Of a DNA stretch of 64,000 nucleotides, positions 35,607 through 46,030 are shown in pieces. Where the stretch lies: positions 2,418,001 through 2,482,000 of the forward strand of contig NZ_CP141606.1 in assembly GCF_035593345.1 (NCBI RefSeq). Direction: 5' to 3'. The position numbers and the translations under genes were made by a program. Each line of letters opens with the position of its first letter. Within the stretch, counting starts at the first letter, position 1. The notes under the pieces were generated by a model, which saw only the letters and a program-made list of their open reading frames with translations, had not been told where the DNA came from and ran no database searches. Origin of the DNA: Lelliottia sp. JS-SCA-14. Lineage in GTDB: Bacteria; Pseudomonadota; Gammaproteobacteria; Enterobacterales; Enterobacteriaceae.

Positions 35607-35695
35607 AAAACCCTGGTTTATTTGCCGATATCCCGACTTTCTTGTAACCTTCCCCTGCACTCCCTGACGACTCACAGCAGAAACCGGATTTCACT

Positions 35696-35974
35696 ATGGC
35701 AGCACACAATTCCAAAGATCCTTTGCACGGCGTAACGCTTGAAATGCAGGTCAACGCTCTGGTTGCCCGCTACGGTTGGGTTCAACTCGGCAAACTGATC
35801 AATATTAACTGTTTTAAAAGCGACCCGAGCGTCAAATCAAGTCTCAAGTTTTTGCGCCGCACTCCCTGGGCTCGCGCTGAGGTCGAAGCGCTGTATCTCG
35901 ACTCGCTGGAAGATGCCGCCCCTGAAGATCTTGATAATGATCCCTGGGCCAATAGCCGCCTGAAAAAGAGTTAA
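35696..35974 (+). CDS. VF530-type DNA-binding protein
   Basis: A 92-residue basic protein of the VF530 family ([60 protein letters not shown]). The fold is known from a Vibrio homologue and is thought to bind DNA; the biological role is unknown. It ends six bases before digH, so the two may be cotranscribed. Confidence 0.8.
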   Translation: MAAHNSKDPLHGVTLEMQVNALVARYGWVQLGKLININCFKSDPSVKSSLKFLRRTPWARAEVEALYLDSLEDAAPEDLDNDPWANSRLKKS

Positions 35975-35980
35975 CACACG

Positions 35981-37288
35981 ATGCCCTTACAGGTTAAACG
36001 TTCTGGCGCACTCATTCTTATCGCGCTGCTGCTCGCCAGCTGCTCGTCCAAACCGCCGAAATCCTTAGTCACCCCGCTTCCGCCGGTGGCGAAGCACCCC
36101 CTGACGGCAAAACCGCAAAAAGATCAGGGCCCGATGCGCGGTATCTGGCTCGCGACCGTGTCTCGTCTCGACTGGCCGCCGGTTTCCTCGGTGAATATCA
36201 GCAATCCGGCCACCCGCAACAGCGTTCAACAAAAAGCGCTGACCGATAAGCTGGATAAACTGAAAAGCCTCGGGATTAACACGGTGTTTTTCCAGATCAA
36301 ACCGGACGGAACCGCACTGTGGCCATCAAAGATTTTGCCATGGTCTGACACCCTGACCGGCCATGTCGGCCAGGACCCCGGCTACGACCCGCTGATGTTT
36401 ATGCTCGATGAAGCGCACAAACGCGGCATGAAAGTTCACGCTTGGTTTAACCCGTACCGGGTGACGACCAACACCAAACCGGGAACCGTGGCGGAGCTGA
36501 ATCGCACGATTTCCCTTAATCCGGCCAGTGTTTTTGTTCTCCATCGCGACTGGATCCGCACCGCCAGCGACCGCTACGTGCTCGACCCCGGCATTCCGGA
36601 AGCACGGGACTGGATCACCAGCATCGTGGCGGAAGTCGTCTCGCGCTACCCGGTTGATGGCGTGCAGTTCGATGACTATTTCTATACCGAAACGCCCGGC
36701 TCCACGCTTAACGATAACCAGACCTTCCAGCAATACGGCGCAGGATTTGCATCCAAAGCGGACTGGCGTCGGCACAACACGCACCAGCTGATCGAGCAAG
36801 TCTCGCGCACCATCAAGCAGCTCAATCCCGGCGTGGAGTTTGGCGTGAGCCCGGCAGGCGTCTGGCGCAATCGCTCGCACGATCCTTTGGGATCAGAAAC
36901 CTCAGGCGCCGCCGCGTATGACGAAGCCTTCGCCGATACCCGTCTGTGGGTGAAAGAAGGCTTACTGGATTACATCGCCCCGCAGGTTTACTGGCCCTTC
37001 TCCCGTAAAGCGGCCCGCTACGACGTACTGGCGAAATGGTGGGCGGACGTCGTCAAGCCGACCAACACGCGTCTCTATATCGGCGTGGCGCTGTATAAAG
37101 TAGGGGAATCGTCAAAGAATGAGCCTGACTGGACGGTGAACGGCGGCGTGCCGGAGCTGAAAAAACAGATCGATTTGAATGAATCGGTACCGCACATCGA
37201 CGGTACGATTCTTTTCAGAGAGGACTATCTCAACCAGCCGCAGGCGCAGGAAGCGGTCAGCTATATCAAAACGCGCTGGGGTTCATAA
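35981..37288 (+). CDS. digH: DigH (YddW), divisome-localized glycosyl hydrolase lipoprotein
   Basis: A 435-residue lipoprotein with signal and lipobox LLASC (Cys near residue 21), followed by a GH10-like/DUF187 barrel (MRGIWLATVSRLDWPPVSSV; MKVHAWFNPYRV; VDGVQFDDYFYTETPGSTLN; FGVSPAGVWRNRSHDPLGSE). It corresponds to E. coli DigH, which cleaves denuded peptidoglycan glycan at the septum. The acidic residues of VQFDDYFY fit the active site. Confidence 0.92.
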   Translation: MPLQVKRSGALILIALLLASCSSKPPKSLVTPLPPVAKHPLTAKPQKDQGPMRGIWLATVSRLDWPPVSSVNISNPATRNSVQQKALTDKLDKLKSLGINTVFFQIKPDGTALWPSKILPWSDTLTGHVGQDPGYDPLMFMLDEAHKRGMKVHAWFNPYRVTTNTKPGTVAELNRTISLNPASVFVLHRDWIRTASDRYVLDPGIPEARDWITSIVAEVVSRYPVDGVQFDDYFYTETPGSTLNDNQTFQQYGAGFASKADWRRHNTHQLIEQVSRTIKQLNPGVEFGVSPAGVWRNRSHDPLGSETSGAAAYDEAFADTRLWVKEGLLDYIAPQVYWPFSRKAARYDVLAKWWADVVKPTNTRLYIGVALYKVGESSKNEPDWTVNGGVPELKKQIDLNESVPHIDGTILFREDYLNQPQAQEAVSYIKTRWGS

Positions 37289-37297
37289 CCCCGGCGG

Positions 37298-38062
37298 TTA
37301 TTCCGGTTTAGGCCCGAACATCTCCAGCAGCTGTTGCTGATCGGGCATCCCGACCACCTGCTGCAGTTCGTTCTTCGCATTCATGTAGTAAATGGCGGGC
37401 GTTGCGTTTGCGCCCAGCTCATCCATCAGTTTCTGGTGTTGCTGGAGCAGGTTGAAGGTTTCACGTGATGAATCCCCCTTCAGCGCTGGCAACGTTTTGC
37501 CCCCAGACAGCTCGTACGCTTTCCAGGCTTCAACAGGATCGGCTGCATTCAGAATGGCGGTCGCATTCGGGCCGCTTTTCGGATTAAGCAACGCAACCAG
37601 CAGCGTATTCAGCTGCACTTTCCCGGCTTTCACCCACGGCTGCGCTTGTGCCCAGAATTTTTTGCAGTACGGGCAGAACGGATCGGCAAAGACAAACACC
37701 TTCCGCGGAGCCGTTTCCGCGCCCTCTTTCAATGGCTGCGTTTTGTTGAGGGTTTCCCACATCTGGCGGCCCAGCGGGATGTAAATCTCTTTCTGGAAAT
37801 AGTCTTCGCTGATGTTTTTCCCTTTATCATCATAAAGATAACCAGAGATGACATGCTTCCCGTCAGGCGTCATAAACAACGTCACGCCCATATCCTGATA
37901 CTGACCAATCCAGCTTTTCATGCCGCCGGGTGCGTCAATTTCTTTGATATTTTGAATGCCCTGCTGCTCGCCAAACTGCTTCACGATGGGCGGAAGATCG
38001 CTGGCCGCCATCGCCAGCGCGGGAAGAAACCATGACGTCATGATAAGAAGTGAACGGCGCAT
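37298..38062 (-). CDS. dsbG: DsbG, periplasmic disulfide isomerase/chaperone
   Basis: A 254-residue thioredoxin-fold protein with a signal peptide, N-terminal dimerisation domain (DAPGGMKSWIGQYQDMGVTL) and active site CPYC near residue 130 (FADPFCPYCKKFWAQAQPWV). The cis-Pro loop is ANATPAIYYM. It closely matches E. coli DsbG, which reduces sulfenylated or mispaired cysteines in the periplasm. The ATG at 38062, after AGGAG, is chosen; an earlier frame start overlaps scrR. It converges with digH with nine bases between. Confidence 0.9.
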   Translation of the reverse strand: MRRSLLIMTSWFLPALAMAASDLPPIVKQFGEQQGIQNIKEIDAPGGMKSWIGQYQDMGVTLFMTPDGKHVISGYLYDDKGKNISEDYFQKEIYIPLGRQMWETLNKTQPLKEGAETAPRKVFVFADPFCPYCKKFWAQAQPWVKAGKVQLNTLLVALLNPKSGPNATAILNAADPVEAWKAYELSGGKTLPALKGDSSRETFNLLQQHQKLMDELGANATPAIYYMNAKNELQQVVGMPDQQQLLEMFGPKPE

Positions 38063-38085
38063 ATCGCTCCTGGATGTGTGAGGGA

Positions 38086-39102
38086 TCATTGACCGGCCTG
38101 ATAGCGTTTCTGCAGTGTCGCCGCCAGCTTGCGTTGCAGCGGTTCCGGGGTTTCCCCTTCGATCAGCTTGCCAATTAAATCGAAACAGTGCCAGGCCAGC
38201 TGGCGATTGTCCTGGCGCACCGTATCTATCGGAATGGTCAATGAATCATAGAGATAGTGATCGTCAAAGCTGGCCAGCCGCATATCGCTTTGCAAAAGAT
38301 GATGCTGCCCCATATAACGCAAGACCCCTTCCAGCAAACCACAGGCAGCGGTGAAAAGGGCTTTCGGCGGGCGGCCCAATCGGGCACACAGCTCTGCAAA
38401 CATTTCGTAGCCAGAGCTGGGGTGATAGTTGCCGTGAATGATCCACTCCGGGCGCAGTTCAACGCCGGCATTCGCCAGCCCCTGTTTAAAACCTTCAAGA
38501 CGATCGCGGGTCGGGGAGAGTCTCGGCTGCCCGCCGAGAAAATAGATTTCGTCTGGATGCTGGCGGGCAATATCCGCCACCAGTTCGGCCGTCGGGGTAA
38601 TGGAATCGGTGATCACCAGCGGCAAAGAGCTGTCGTTCATATGGCGATCGAACAGCACCACCGGAAGCTGTTCGCTCAGTTTTTGATAATCCGCGTCGTT
38701 GAGCAGACTGGAAGCCACAATGAGGCCGTCAACCTGACGCGAGACCATATTGTTGACCACCACCGTCTCCTGCCCTGGATTTTCATCCGTACAGGAGATC
38801 AGCAGCTGGACTCCGGCCTCGCGGCATAAGGTTTCCAGCTCATGAGAAAACACGGCAAAACCATAGTTAGTGATTTCCGGCACCACCAGTCCGATGGTGT
38901 GACTGCGGTTATCTCGCAGTGAACGCGCATGAATGCTCGGCTGGTAATGATGCTGTTTCGCAATAGCCAGAACCCGGTCGCGGGTTTCCTCTGCCACGCG
39001 TAACTCTTTACTACGACCATTCAACACCAGGCTGGCGGTGGCTTTGGACACCCCCGCCAGCTCAGCAATGTCTTTGATGGTGACGCGTTTTGTTTTTCTC
39101 AC
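38086..39102 (-). CDS. scrR: ScrR, LacI-family repressor of sucrose genes
   Basis: A 338-residue LacI/GalR regulator with N-terminal helix-turn-helix and hinge ([23 protein letters not shown]-type minor-groove helix) and a periplasmic-binding-like core ([40 protein letters not shown]). It matches ScrR of Klebsiella and pUR400. It represses scrK and scrYAB until fructose or fructose-1-phosphate binds. The start is GTG at 39102. It is the last gene of the cluster, 28 bases after scrB. Confidence 0.95.
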   Translation of the reverse strand: MRKTKRVTIKDIAELAGVSKATASLVLNGRSKELRVAEETRDRVLAIAKQHHYQPSIHARSLRDNRSHTIGLVVPEITNYGFAVFSHELETLCREAGVQLLISCTDENPGQETVVVNNMVSRQVDGLIVASSLLNDADYQKLSEQLPVVLFDRHMNDSSLPLVITDSITPTAELVADIARQHPDEIYFLGGQPRLSPTRDRLEGFKQGLANAGVELRPEWIIHGNYHPSSGYEMFAELCARLGRPPKALFTAACGLLEGVLRYMGQHHLLQSDMRLASFDDHYLYDSLTIPIDTVRQDNRQLAWHCFDLIGKLIEGETPEPLQRKLAATLQKRYQAGQ

Positions 39103-39130
39103 AACGACTTAGACTCGGCTGCCAAAACCC

Positions 39131-40540
39131 TCATTCTATCATGCAGGCGCGAAGCGACCAGTAGCGTAATGTGATGACGGACGCACCTTCGAAGCGAATT
39201 TGCGCCGGATGTTCAGGAAAATAGCGGCTGCTCATCACCCCTTCGCCGTCGTTGATGAAAATCTCGACGCTTGAGCGATCGCACAGGACACGCAGCGAGG
39301 TGACTTTTCCGCACCAGTAGCGCGTGTGCATGTCGCCATTTTCCAGACTTTGACGCTGCAGCTGAATCCCCTGCTCATCCACGCTCAGCCAGAGCGTATC
39401 GGCAAAATTCACGTTCACAGGCCCATCGGGGATCAGTGTGAATTCCAGCCGACCGGCATCAAGCCTTGGCGCATCGTCAGCGCGCCCCTGCCATTGATGC
39501 TCCTGCTCTCGCAGGCGCGCCAGCTCGCGGATCGGCAGTTGATAGAGTTTCCCCTCGCGGAAATTGAGCTCACGCGGGCAGGTCATCTGGTGGATCCAGC
39601 CGTGTTCCCGCGTGGGCTGCAGCATCTCTTCCCCGTCCGGAACGCCCATCCAGCCGATCAGAATGCGGCGACCGTCGGCTGAAAGCGTGGTTTGCGGGGC
39701 ATAGAACTCAAACCCGGCATCCAGTTCGTGTAACGGTCCGTGGCTGAACGTGGCGCTGTCCCAGGCAAAATCACCGCTCATCCAGGTGGCGGGATAGGTA
39801 TTGAGATACCGATGCGGCTCGCGTGCCAGCCCTTGCGGGCAGCAGATCAACACCTGCGTACCCTCCAGCTCGAACAGATCCGGGCACTCCCACATGTACC
39901 CCGCGTCCTGCAGCCCGTTCACGCCGTGCCCGGCAATTTCTCCGCAGGCGTCCCAGGTGTGCAAATCAGCCGATTTATACAGCAGCACTTTGCCGCGTTT
40001 TTGCTGATCCTGCGCGCCCAGCACCATGTACCAGCTTCCGTTGTGCTGCCACACTTTCGGGTCGCGAACGTGGCCGGTATAACCCTCCGGTAGCGGCAGT
40101 ACCGGGCCGAGTTTATCGAATCCTCCGTCGGCATTTTGTACGGCGAGACACTGCCACGCCGTGCGGCTACCGTCATCGAACTTCACATTGCCGGTATAAC
40201 AGAGCGTCAGCACGCCATTGTTATCGACCGCGCTGCCGGAATAGCAGCCGCTGCGGTCATACTCTTCGTCGGGCATCAGCGCCATGGGCTCATGCTGCCA
40301 CTGCACTAAATCCTCTGAGCTCCAGTGGCCCCAGCATTTATAGCGATGATCGCAACCCAGCGGATTCCACTGATAAAACAGATGGTAACGTCCGGCATGC
40401 CAGATAAAACCGTTGGGGTCGTTCATCAGACCGGTCACGGGCGCGGGATGCCACTGCGGGTAGTGGCTATCCTCTAACGCACGCGGTTGCCCTTTCATGA
40501 CGGCCTGCAAAACGGCAGGCCAGCGGGAAGGAAGCGTCAT
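39131..40540 (-). CDS. scrB: Sucrose-6-phosphate hydrolase
   Basis: A 469-residue GH32 invertase with the signature nucleophile motif GLMNDPNGFIWHAGRYHLFY, the RDPKVW motif (VRDPKVWQHNGSW) and the acid/base Glu in YMWECPDLFEL. It splits intracellular sucrose-6-phosphate into glucose-6-phosphate and fructose. Its start overlaps the scrA stop by one base, so the two are coupled. Confidence 0.97.
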   Translation of the reverse strand: MTLPSRWPAVLQAVMKGQPRALEDSHYPQWHPAPVTGLMNDPNGFIWHAGRYHLFYQWNPLGCDHRYKCWGHWSSEDLVQWQHEPMALMPDEEYDRSGCYSGSAVDNNGVLTLCYTGNVKFDDGSRTAWQCLAVQNADGGFDKLGPVLPLPEGYTGHVRDPKVWQHNGSWYMVLGAQDQQKRGKVLLYKSADLHTWDACGEIAGHGVNGLQDAGYMWECPDLFELEGTQVLICCPQGLAREPHRYLNTYPATWMSGDFAWDSATFSHGPLHELDAGFEFYAPQTTLSADGRRILIGWMGVPDGEEMLQPTREHGWIHQMTCPRELNFREGKLYQLPIRELARLREQEHQWQGRADDAPRLDAGRLEFTLIPDGPVNVNFADTLWLSVDEQGIQLQRQSLENGDMHTRYWCGKVTSLRVLCDRSSVEIFINDGEGVMSSRYFPEHPAQIRFEGASVITLRYWSLRACMIE

Positions 40541-41910
40541 TATTCTGAGTCCGTTTTGTATTTCAGCAGTAATGAGACCGCAAAGGCGACGCCGAATGCG
40601 ATCACCATTCCAATAATATAGTTAAGCAGCGAGTTCGCCTGCACGATCGCCATGCCCGGGATCGCGGTCAGCCCGACCGCCGTCATGTAAACATGTACCG
40701 ATACGACCCAGGCACCGCCCGCGGCACCGCCGATCAGCGCGGCAATAAACGGCTTCACAAAGCGCAGGTTGATACCAAAAATAGCCGCTTCGGTGATGCC
40801 CAGCATCGCCGAAAACGCCGACGGCAGCGTGATCGCTTTAATTTTGGCATCTTTCGTTTTGAACCATACCGCCAAACAGGCTCCGCCCTGCGCGACGTTC
40901 GCCATCGCCCAAATCGGCAGCAGGAAATTCACGCCAATCGACGGATTGCCCAACAGCCCCGCTTCAATCGCATGAAAACTATGGTGAATCCCGGTAATGA
41001 CGATAACCGAATACAACCCGCCAAACAGCAGTCCGGCCAGCCATCCGGCATGGGCAATCAGGGTGCTTAAAATAAACGAAATACCATCGCCCAGCGCGCG
41101 GCCTGCCGGGCCAATAATCAGTAATGCGATAAAGCCGGAGATAATCACGGTCAGGAATGGGGTCAGGATCAGATCCAGCGCATCCGGGATCACACGGCGA
41201 AGCTGTTTCTCGACGAGGCTCATAAACCACACCGCCAGCAGCACCGGAAACACTGTTCCCTGGTAGCCGATCATGGCAATTTCAAAGCCGAAAAAGTCCA
41301 TGGTATGGAAACCGGAGGCCACACCCCAGGCGTTGGTTAGCGCCGGGTGAGTCAGGATCCCACCGAGCGTGGCGCCAAGATAGGGGTTGCCGCCAAATTC
41401 TCGGGCGGCGGTAAAACCAATCAGGATCGGCAGAATAATAAACGCCGCCGAACTACACATGTCGAGCATGATGTAGATGGCGTTATCCGCATTCACCCAC
41501 CCGTAGGTTTTGACCATGCCGAGCAGACCCATCAGCAGGCCGGATGCCACAATGGCAGGAATAATCGGCACAAAGATATTCGACAGCAGTCGTGCAATTC
41601 GCTGGAATGGGTTCAGTTTACGCGCGGCGATGTCGGCCGCTTCCGACTTGCTTGACTCGCCAATACCGGTGGCCTGAATAAACGCCGCATAGACTTTGTT
41701 GACCACGCCGGTACCAAAAATAACCTGCATCTGGCCTGCGTTACGAAAACACCCTTTCACCCCTTCGACCTGCCCAATCGCCTGCTGATCGGCGAGGGCG
41801 TCGTCAACCAGCACCAGACGCAACCGCGTTGCGCAGTGCGCCGCGCTGGCGATGTTCTCTTTGCCACCGAGCAGCGGAATAAGCGCGCGGGCGATATTAT
41901 CAAAATCCAT
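40540..41910 (-). CDS. scrA: PTS sucrose transporter subunit IIBC
   Basis: A 456-residue EIIBC permease. The IIB domain carries the phosphorylated Cys in NIASAAHCATRLRLVLVDD (residue about 26). The IIC domain (from about 110) has 8-10 membrane segments with VITGIHHSFHAIEAGLLGNP and GITEAAIFGINLRFVKPFIA. It imports and phosphorylates sucrose using glucose EIIA (Crr). The ATG at 41910 gives the same length as known ScrA. Confidence 0.97.
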   Translation of the reverse strand: MDFDNIARALIPLLGGKENIASAAHCATRLRLVLVDDALADQQAIGQVEGVKGCFRNAGQMQVIFGTGVVNKVYAAFIQATGIGESSKSEAADIAARKLNPFQRIARLLSNIFVPIIPAIVASGLLMGLLGMVKTYGWVNADNAIYIMLDMCSSAAFIILPILIGFTAAREFGGNPYLGATLGGILTHPALTNAWGVASGFHTMDFFGFEIAMIGYQGTVFPVLLAVWFMSLVEKQLRRVIPDALDLILTPFLTVIISGFIALLIIGPAGRALGDGISFILSTLIAHAGWLAGLLFGGLYSVIVITGIHHSFHAIEAGLLGNPSIGVNFLLPIWAMANVAQGGACLAVWFKTKDAKIKAITLPSAFSAMLGITEAAIFGINLRFVKPFIAALIGGAAGGAWVVSVHVYMTAVGLTAIPGMAIVQANSLLNYIIGMVIAFGVAFAVSLLLKYKTDSE

Positions 41911-41950
41911 AGACACCTCTGTCTGAACGCATTTTTATGATGTAAGTGAC

Positions 41951-41969
41951 GCCCCCGCATTGCGGGAGC
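41951..41969 (-). promoter_or_regulatory. Intercistronic hairpin between scrY and scrA
   Basis: On the minus strand GCTCCCG/CGGGGGC, with loop CAATG, forms a stem eight bases after scrY and about 40 bases before scrA. There is no long T-run, so it more likely protects the scrY message or partly terminates it, lowering scrA relative to the porin. Confidence 0.5.
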
Positions 41970-41977
41970 GTAAAGGG

Positions 41978-43507
<1,530 letters not shown>

Positions 43508-43538
43508 CTAAAAGAGGTTATTGAAAGTTGCTAATCTG

Positions 43539-43552
43539 CTAAACCGGTTTAG
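43539..43552 (-). promoter_or_regulatory. ScrR operator O1 of scrY
   Basis: The palindrome CTAAACCGGTTTAG, perfectly symmetric with a central CCGG, is typical of LacI/FruR/ScrR sites and lies 44 bases upstream of the scrY start. Confidence 0.85.
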
Positions 43553-43598
43553 GTGAGTGATACTAAACTGCTGAATTTTGGATCGGCAATGTTTTTTG

Positions 43599-43612
43599 CT
43601 AAACCGATTTAG
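43599..43612 (-). promoter_or_regulatory. ScrR operator O2 of scrY
   Basis: CTAAACCGATTTAG, one mismatch from the perfect palindrome, lies exactly 60 bases beyond O1. Two operators about six helical turns apart could support looping by tetrameric ScrR. Confidence 0.8.
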
Positions 43613-43616
43613 TAAA

Positions 43617-43632
43617 TGTGACCAGGGCGACA
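43617..43632 (-). promoter_or_regulatory. Possible CRP site upstream of scrY
   Basis: TGTGA-CCAGGG-CGACA keeps one full half-site and three of five bases of the other. Catabolite control by CRP is known for scr systems, but the match is weak. Confidence 0.35.
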
Positions 43633-43671
43633 ATTCAGACCGCAGACGAGCGGTCTGGGGAGGGAAAGCAA

Positions 43672-44571
43672 TTACAGTTCGTGCTGGTAAGGCAGCGCGG
43701 TCATCGCACCTTTCGAGGTGGTCGCCAGCGCCCCGCAGCGCTGCGCCAGCGTCAGGATCGCAGGGAGATCGCCCGTATGATTGACCAGCCCGTACAGCAG
43801 TCCGGCGACAAACGCATCTCCGGCGCCGGTGGTATCCACACTTACCACCGGCGCTGCGGAATACGCGGTCAAGGTGCCATTGTGCCAGGCGACAACGCCC
43901 TCTTTGCCTTTTGTCACCAGCACTAAAGGTGACTGAGACTGGCTAACCACCAGCGCCAGCGCGGGCTCCAGCTCATCAAGTCCGCTCAAAAAGGTTAGCT
44001 CTTCAACGGATAGTTTTACGACATCAGCTTTACGCATCGCCTGCATCAGACACTCGCGTAATTCGTTATCATCCTGCCAGAGATCGGGACGAATGTTGGG
44101 GTCAAAGCTGACATAACCCCCCGCCGCTTTGATGGCATCCATCGCCTGAAACGTCGTGGTACGACTGGGCTGTGCGCTCAGGGCAATCGAGCAGACGTGC
44201 AGCCAGTCGCCCTCGTGAAAAGAAGGCAGATCGGCTTGCGTCAGAAACAGGTCAGCGCTCGGTCGTACCATGAAGGTAAACGAGCGTTCTCCGCTTTCGT
44301 CCAGGTCGACCACCACTGTCGAGGTGCGATGCAGAGGGTCGAGATGCATCCACTCTACATCCACCTTTTCCCTGATTAATGTCTGACGCAGAAAGCGGCC
44401 AAAAGGATCATCGCCCACTCTGCCGATAAACGCGCTATGCCCGCCAAGCCGCGCAATACCAACCGCCACATTGGCTGGCGCTCCGCCCGGACACTGTAAT
44501 AGTCGGCCCTCTCCATCCGGAAGAAGATCGACCACGGCGTCGCCCAGCACCCATATTTTTTTCATGCTCAC
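43672..44571 (-). CDS. scrK: Fructokinase
   Basis: A 299-residue PfkB/ribokinase-family sugar kinase with N-terminal signature GAPANVAVGIARLGGHSAFI and C-terminal VDTTGAGDAFVAGLLYG carrying the catalytic Asp. It phosphorylates the fructose released by ScrB. It is slightly shorter than plasmid ScrK. It is separated from scrY by 176 bases with its own ScrR operator upstream, the standard scrK / scrYABR arrangement. Confidence 0.95.
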   Translation of the reverse strand: MSMKKIWVLGDAVVDLLPDGEGRLLQCPGGAPANVAVGIARLGGHSAFIGRVGDDPFGRFLRQTLIREKVDVEWMHLDPLHRTSTVVVDLDESGERSFTFMVRPSADLFLTQADLPSFHEGDWLHVCSIALSAQPSRTTTFQAMDAIKAAGGYVSFDPNIRPDLWQDDNELRECLMQAMRKADVVKLSVEELTFLSGLDELEPALALVVSQSQSPLVLVTKGKEGVVAWHNGTLTAYSAAPVVSVDTTGAGDAFVAGLLYGLVNHTGDLPAILTLAQRCGALATTSKGAMTALPYQHEL

Positions 44572-44588
44572 CTCAAGCTAAACTTTAA

Positions 44589-44602
44589 TTAAACCGGTTT
44601 AG
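44589..44602 (-). promoter_or_regulatory. ScrR operator of scrK
   Basis: TTAAACCGGTTTAG, one mismatch from perfect symmetry, lies 18 bases upstream of the scrK start and shares the core of the two scrY operators. Confidence 0.8.
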
Positions 44603-44655
44603 CTATTTAAGCACATCATGGCACAATGGGAAATATCGCCAGGGCACGTCGTCTT

Positions 44656-45888
44656 TTAGTTTCTGATGTGATGGGAAGGATTAATCTGCGGCCAGTGAAT
44701 ATCTCCGACGCCGTTCAGCTGCGGACGGGCAAACAGAAACCCCTGGAAGCGCTTGATACCGGCAAACTCCAGCCAGCACCACTCTTCCATTTTTTCGATC
44801 CCTTCTGCCACCAGCGTAATTTCCATATCGGTACAGCAACTGACAATGGATTTCACAATCGCCTGCTTCGGGCCGCTAAGGTGAATATCGCTGACGATTT
44901 CCCGATCGATTTTGATTTTATCCGGCTGGAATTTAGTGAGCAGCGACAGTCCGGCATAGCCCGAACCGAAATCATCGATCGCCAGCCCTATTCCCGCTAC
45001 CCGCAGCTGTTTAATGGCGCTGATAAACTGATTGAAGCCGGAAATCATCTCGTTTTCCGTCACTTCTACCACCACCTGCTCAGGCAACAGATGGTGTCTG
45101 GCGATGTTATCGACCAGAAACTCCACCGCGTCCGGGACATTAATCAGCGATCCCGGCAGCAGGTTAATCGCGATTTTGTGATCGCCAATGCCAATCTTCT
45201 CCGCCAGCGCGAAGGCATAGGCTTTGGTCTGGAGATCAATTTCATAGAGTTTGTCGGCAGGGATCTCGTTAAAGAATCGCTCCGGGCTACCGCCGTCATT
45301 GCCGCGAATCAGCGCTTCCAGAGAGGTGATTTTCCCCTCCGAAGGTTCAACAATCGGCTGGAAGGCAAACTGGCAAATCTGATTGGTCATCAAACCTTCG
45401 ACGCCGCGACCAAAAGGCGCGACTTCGGACTCCAGCTTCCAGTAATCGGGGCGAAACAGGCCGTCATCCCCTGGCTTCTTTTGCCGGGTGATAAAGGACT
45501 GAATGAATTTAAAGACCCGATCTTCCGAGGTGAGATAGCTTTCGAGTTTGCTGTAGCGCAGCACCGATTCCAGTACGGATTTAGGCGTATCGACCTGCAG
45601 ATCGAAAAGCAGCATGCCGACGTTTTCAAAACGTCGTCTTGGCCCATAATCGCGCATCAGCTCCACCACGCCGTGATGGCGTTTATCCGCGCGGATTTTA
45701 TGGAACAGCTTAACGACGCTCTCTTCCTTCCCCTCGAGGATTTGCAGGAACTCAGCGCCGTTAAACAGCAGAATGCCGGTAATGTTCAGCCCTGCATTCC
45801 GCTGCTTCGCTTTTTCGACCAGTGAAATGAGTTTGAAAGGTTCACAGGATGAATTTAACTGGCTTCGATAAATGAGTGTAGTCAGCAC
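44656..45888 (-). CDS. BLUF-EAL blue-light-regulated c-di-GMP phosphodiesterase
   Basis: A 410-residue protein with an N-terminal BLUF flavin photosensor (1-95; LIYRSQLN with the photoactive Tyr, ITGILLFNGAEFLQILEG with Asn and Gln) and a C-terminal EAL domain (about 150-400). EAL catalytic residues are present: LEALIRG, INLLPGS, EVTENE, DDFGSGYAGLSLL, KIDREIV and AEGIE. It is closer to the active Klebsiella BlrP1 than to E. coli BluF, whose EAL residues are degenerate. Light-activated hydrolysis of c-di-GMP is expected. It stands alone. Confidence 0.9.
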   Translation of the reverse strand: MLTTLIYRSQLNSSCEPFKLISLVEKAKQRNAGLNITGILLFNGAEFLQILEGKEESVVKLFHKIRADKRHHGVVELMRDYGPRRRFENVGMLLFDLQVDTPKSVLESVLRYSKLESYLTSEDRVFKFIQSFITRQKKPGDDGLFRPDYWKLESEVAPFGRGVEGLMTNQICQFAFQPIVEPSEGKITSLEALIRGNDGGSPERFFNEIPADKLYEIDLQTKAYAFALAEKIGIGDHKIAINLLPGSLINVPDAVEFLVDNIARHHLLPEQVVVEVTENEMISGFNQFISAIKQLRVAGIGLAIDDFGSGYAGLSLLTKFQPDKIKIDREIVSDIHLSGPKQAIVKSIVSCCTDMEITLVAEGIEKMEEWCWLEFAGIKRFQGFLFARPQLNGVGDIHWPQINPSHHIRN

Positions 45889-46030
45889 AGCGCGTGTATC
45901 CCGTCATGATAATTTGGTCTTTAAGCGATTGTTTATCATAATTTATCGCTGTCGACTAATAATATATCCTTAAAAAATCGTTTTCAGATTGCCTGGTATA
46001 TACATAAACAATGTAAATGTAAGCGCGGGT

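Noticed and set aside
44626..45825. 399-codon plus-strand frame opposite the BLUF-EAL gene
   Set aside because: It is antisense to an intact, conserved protein; no motif was recognised.
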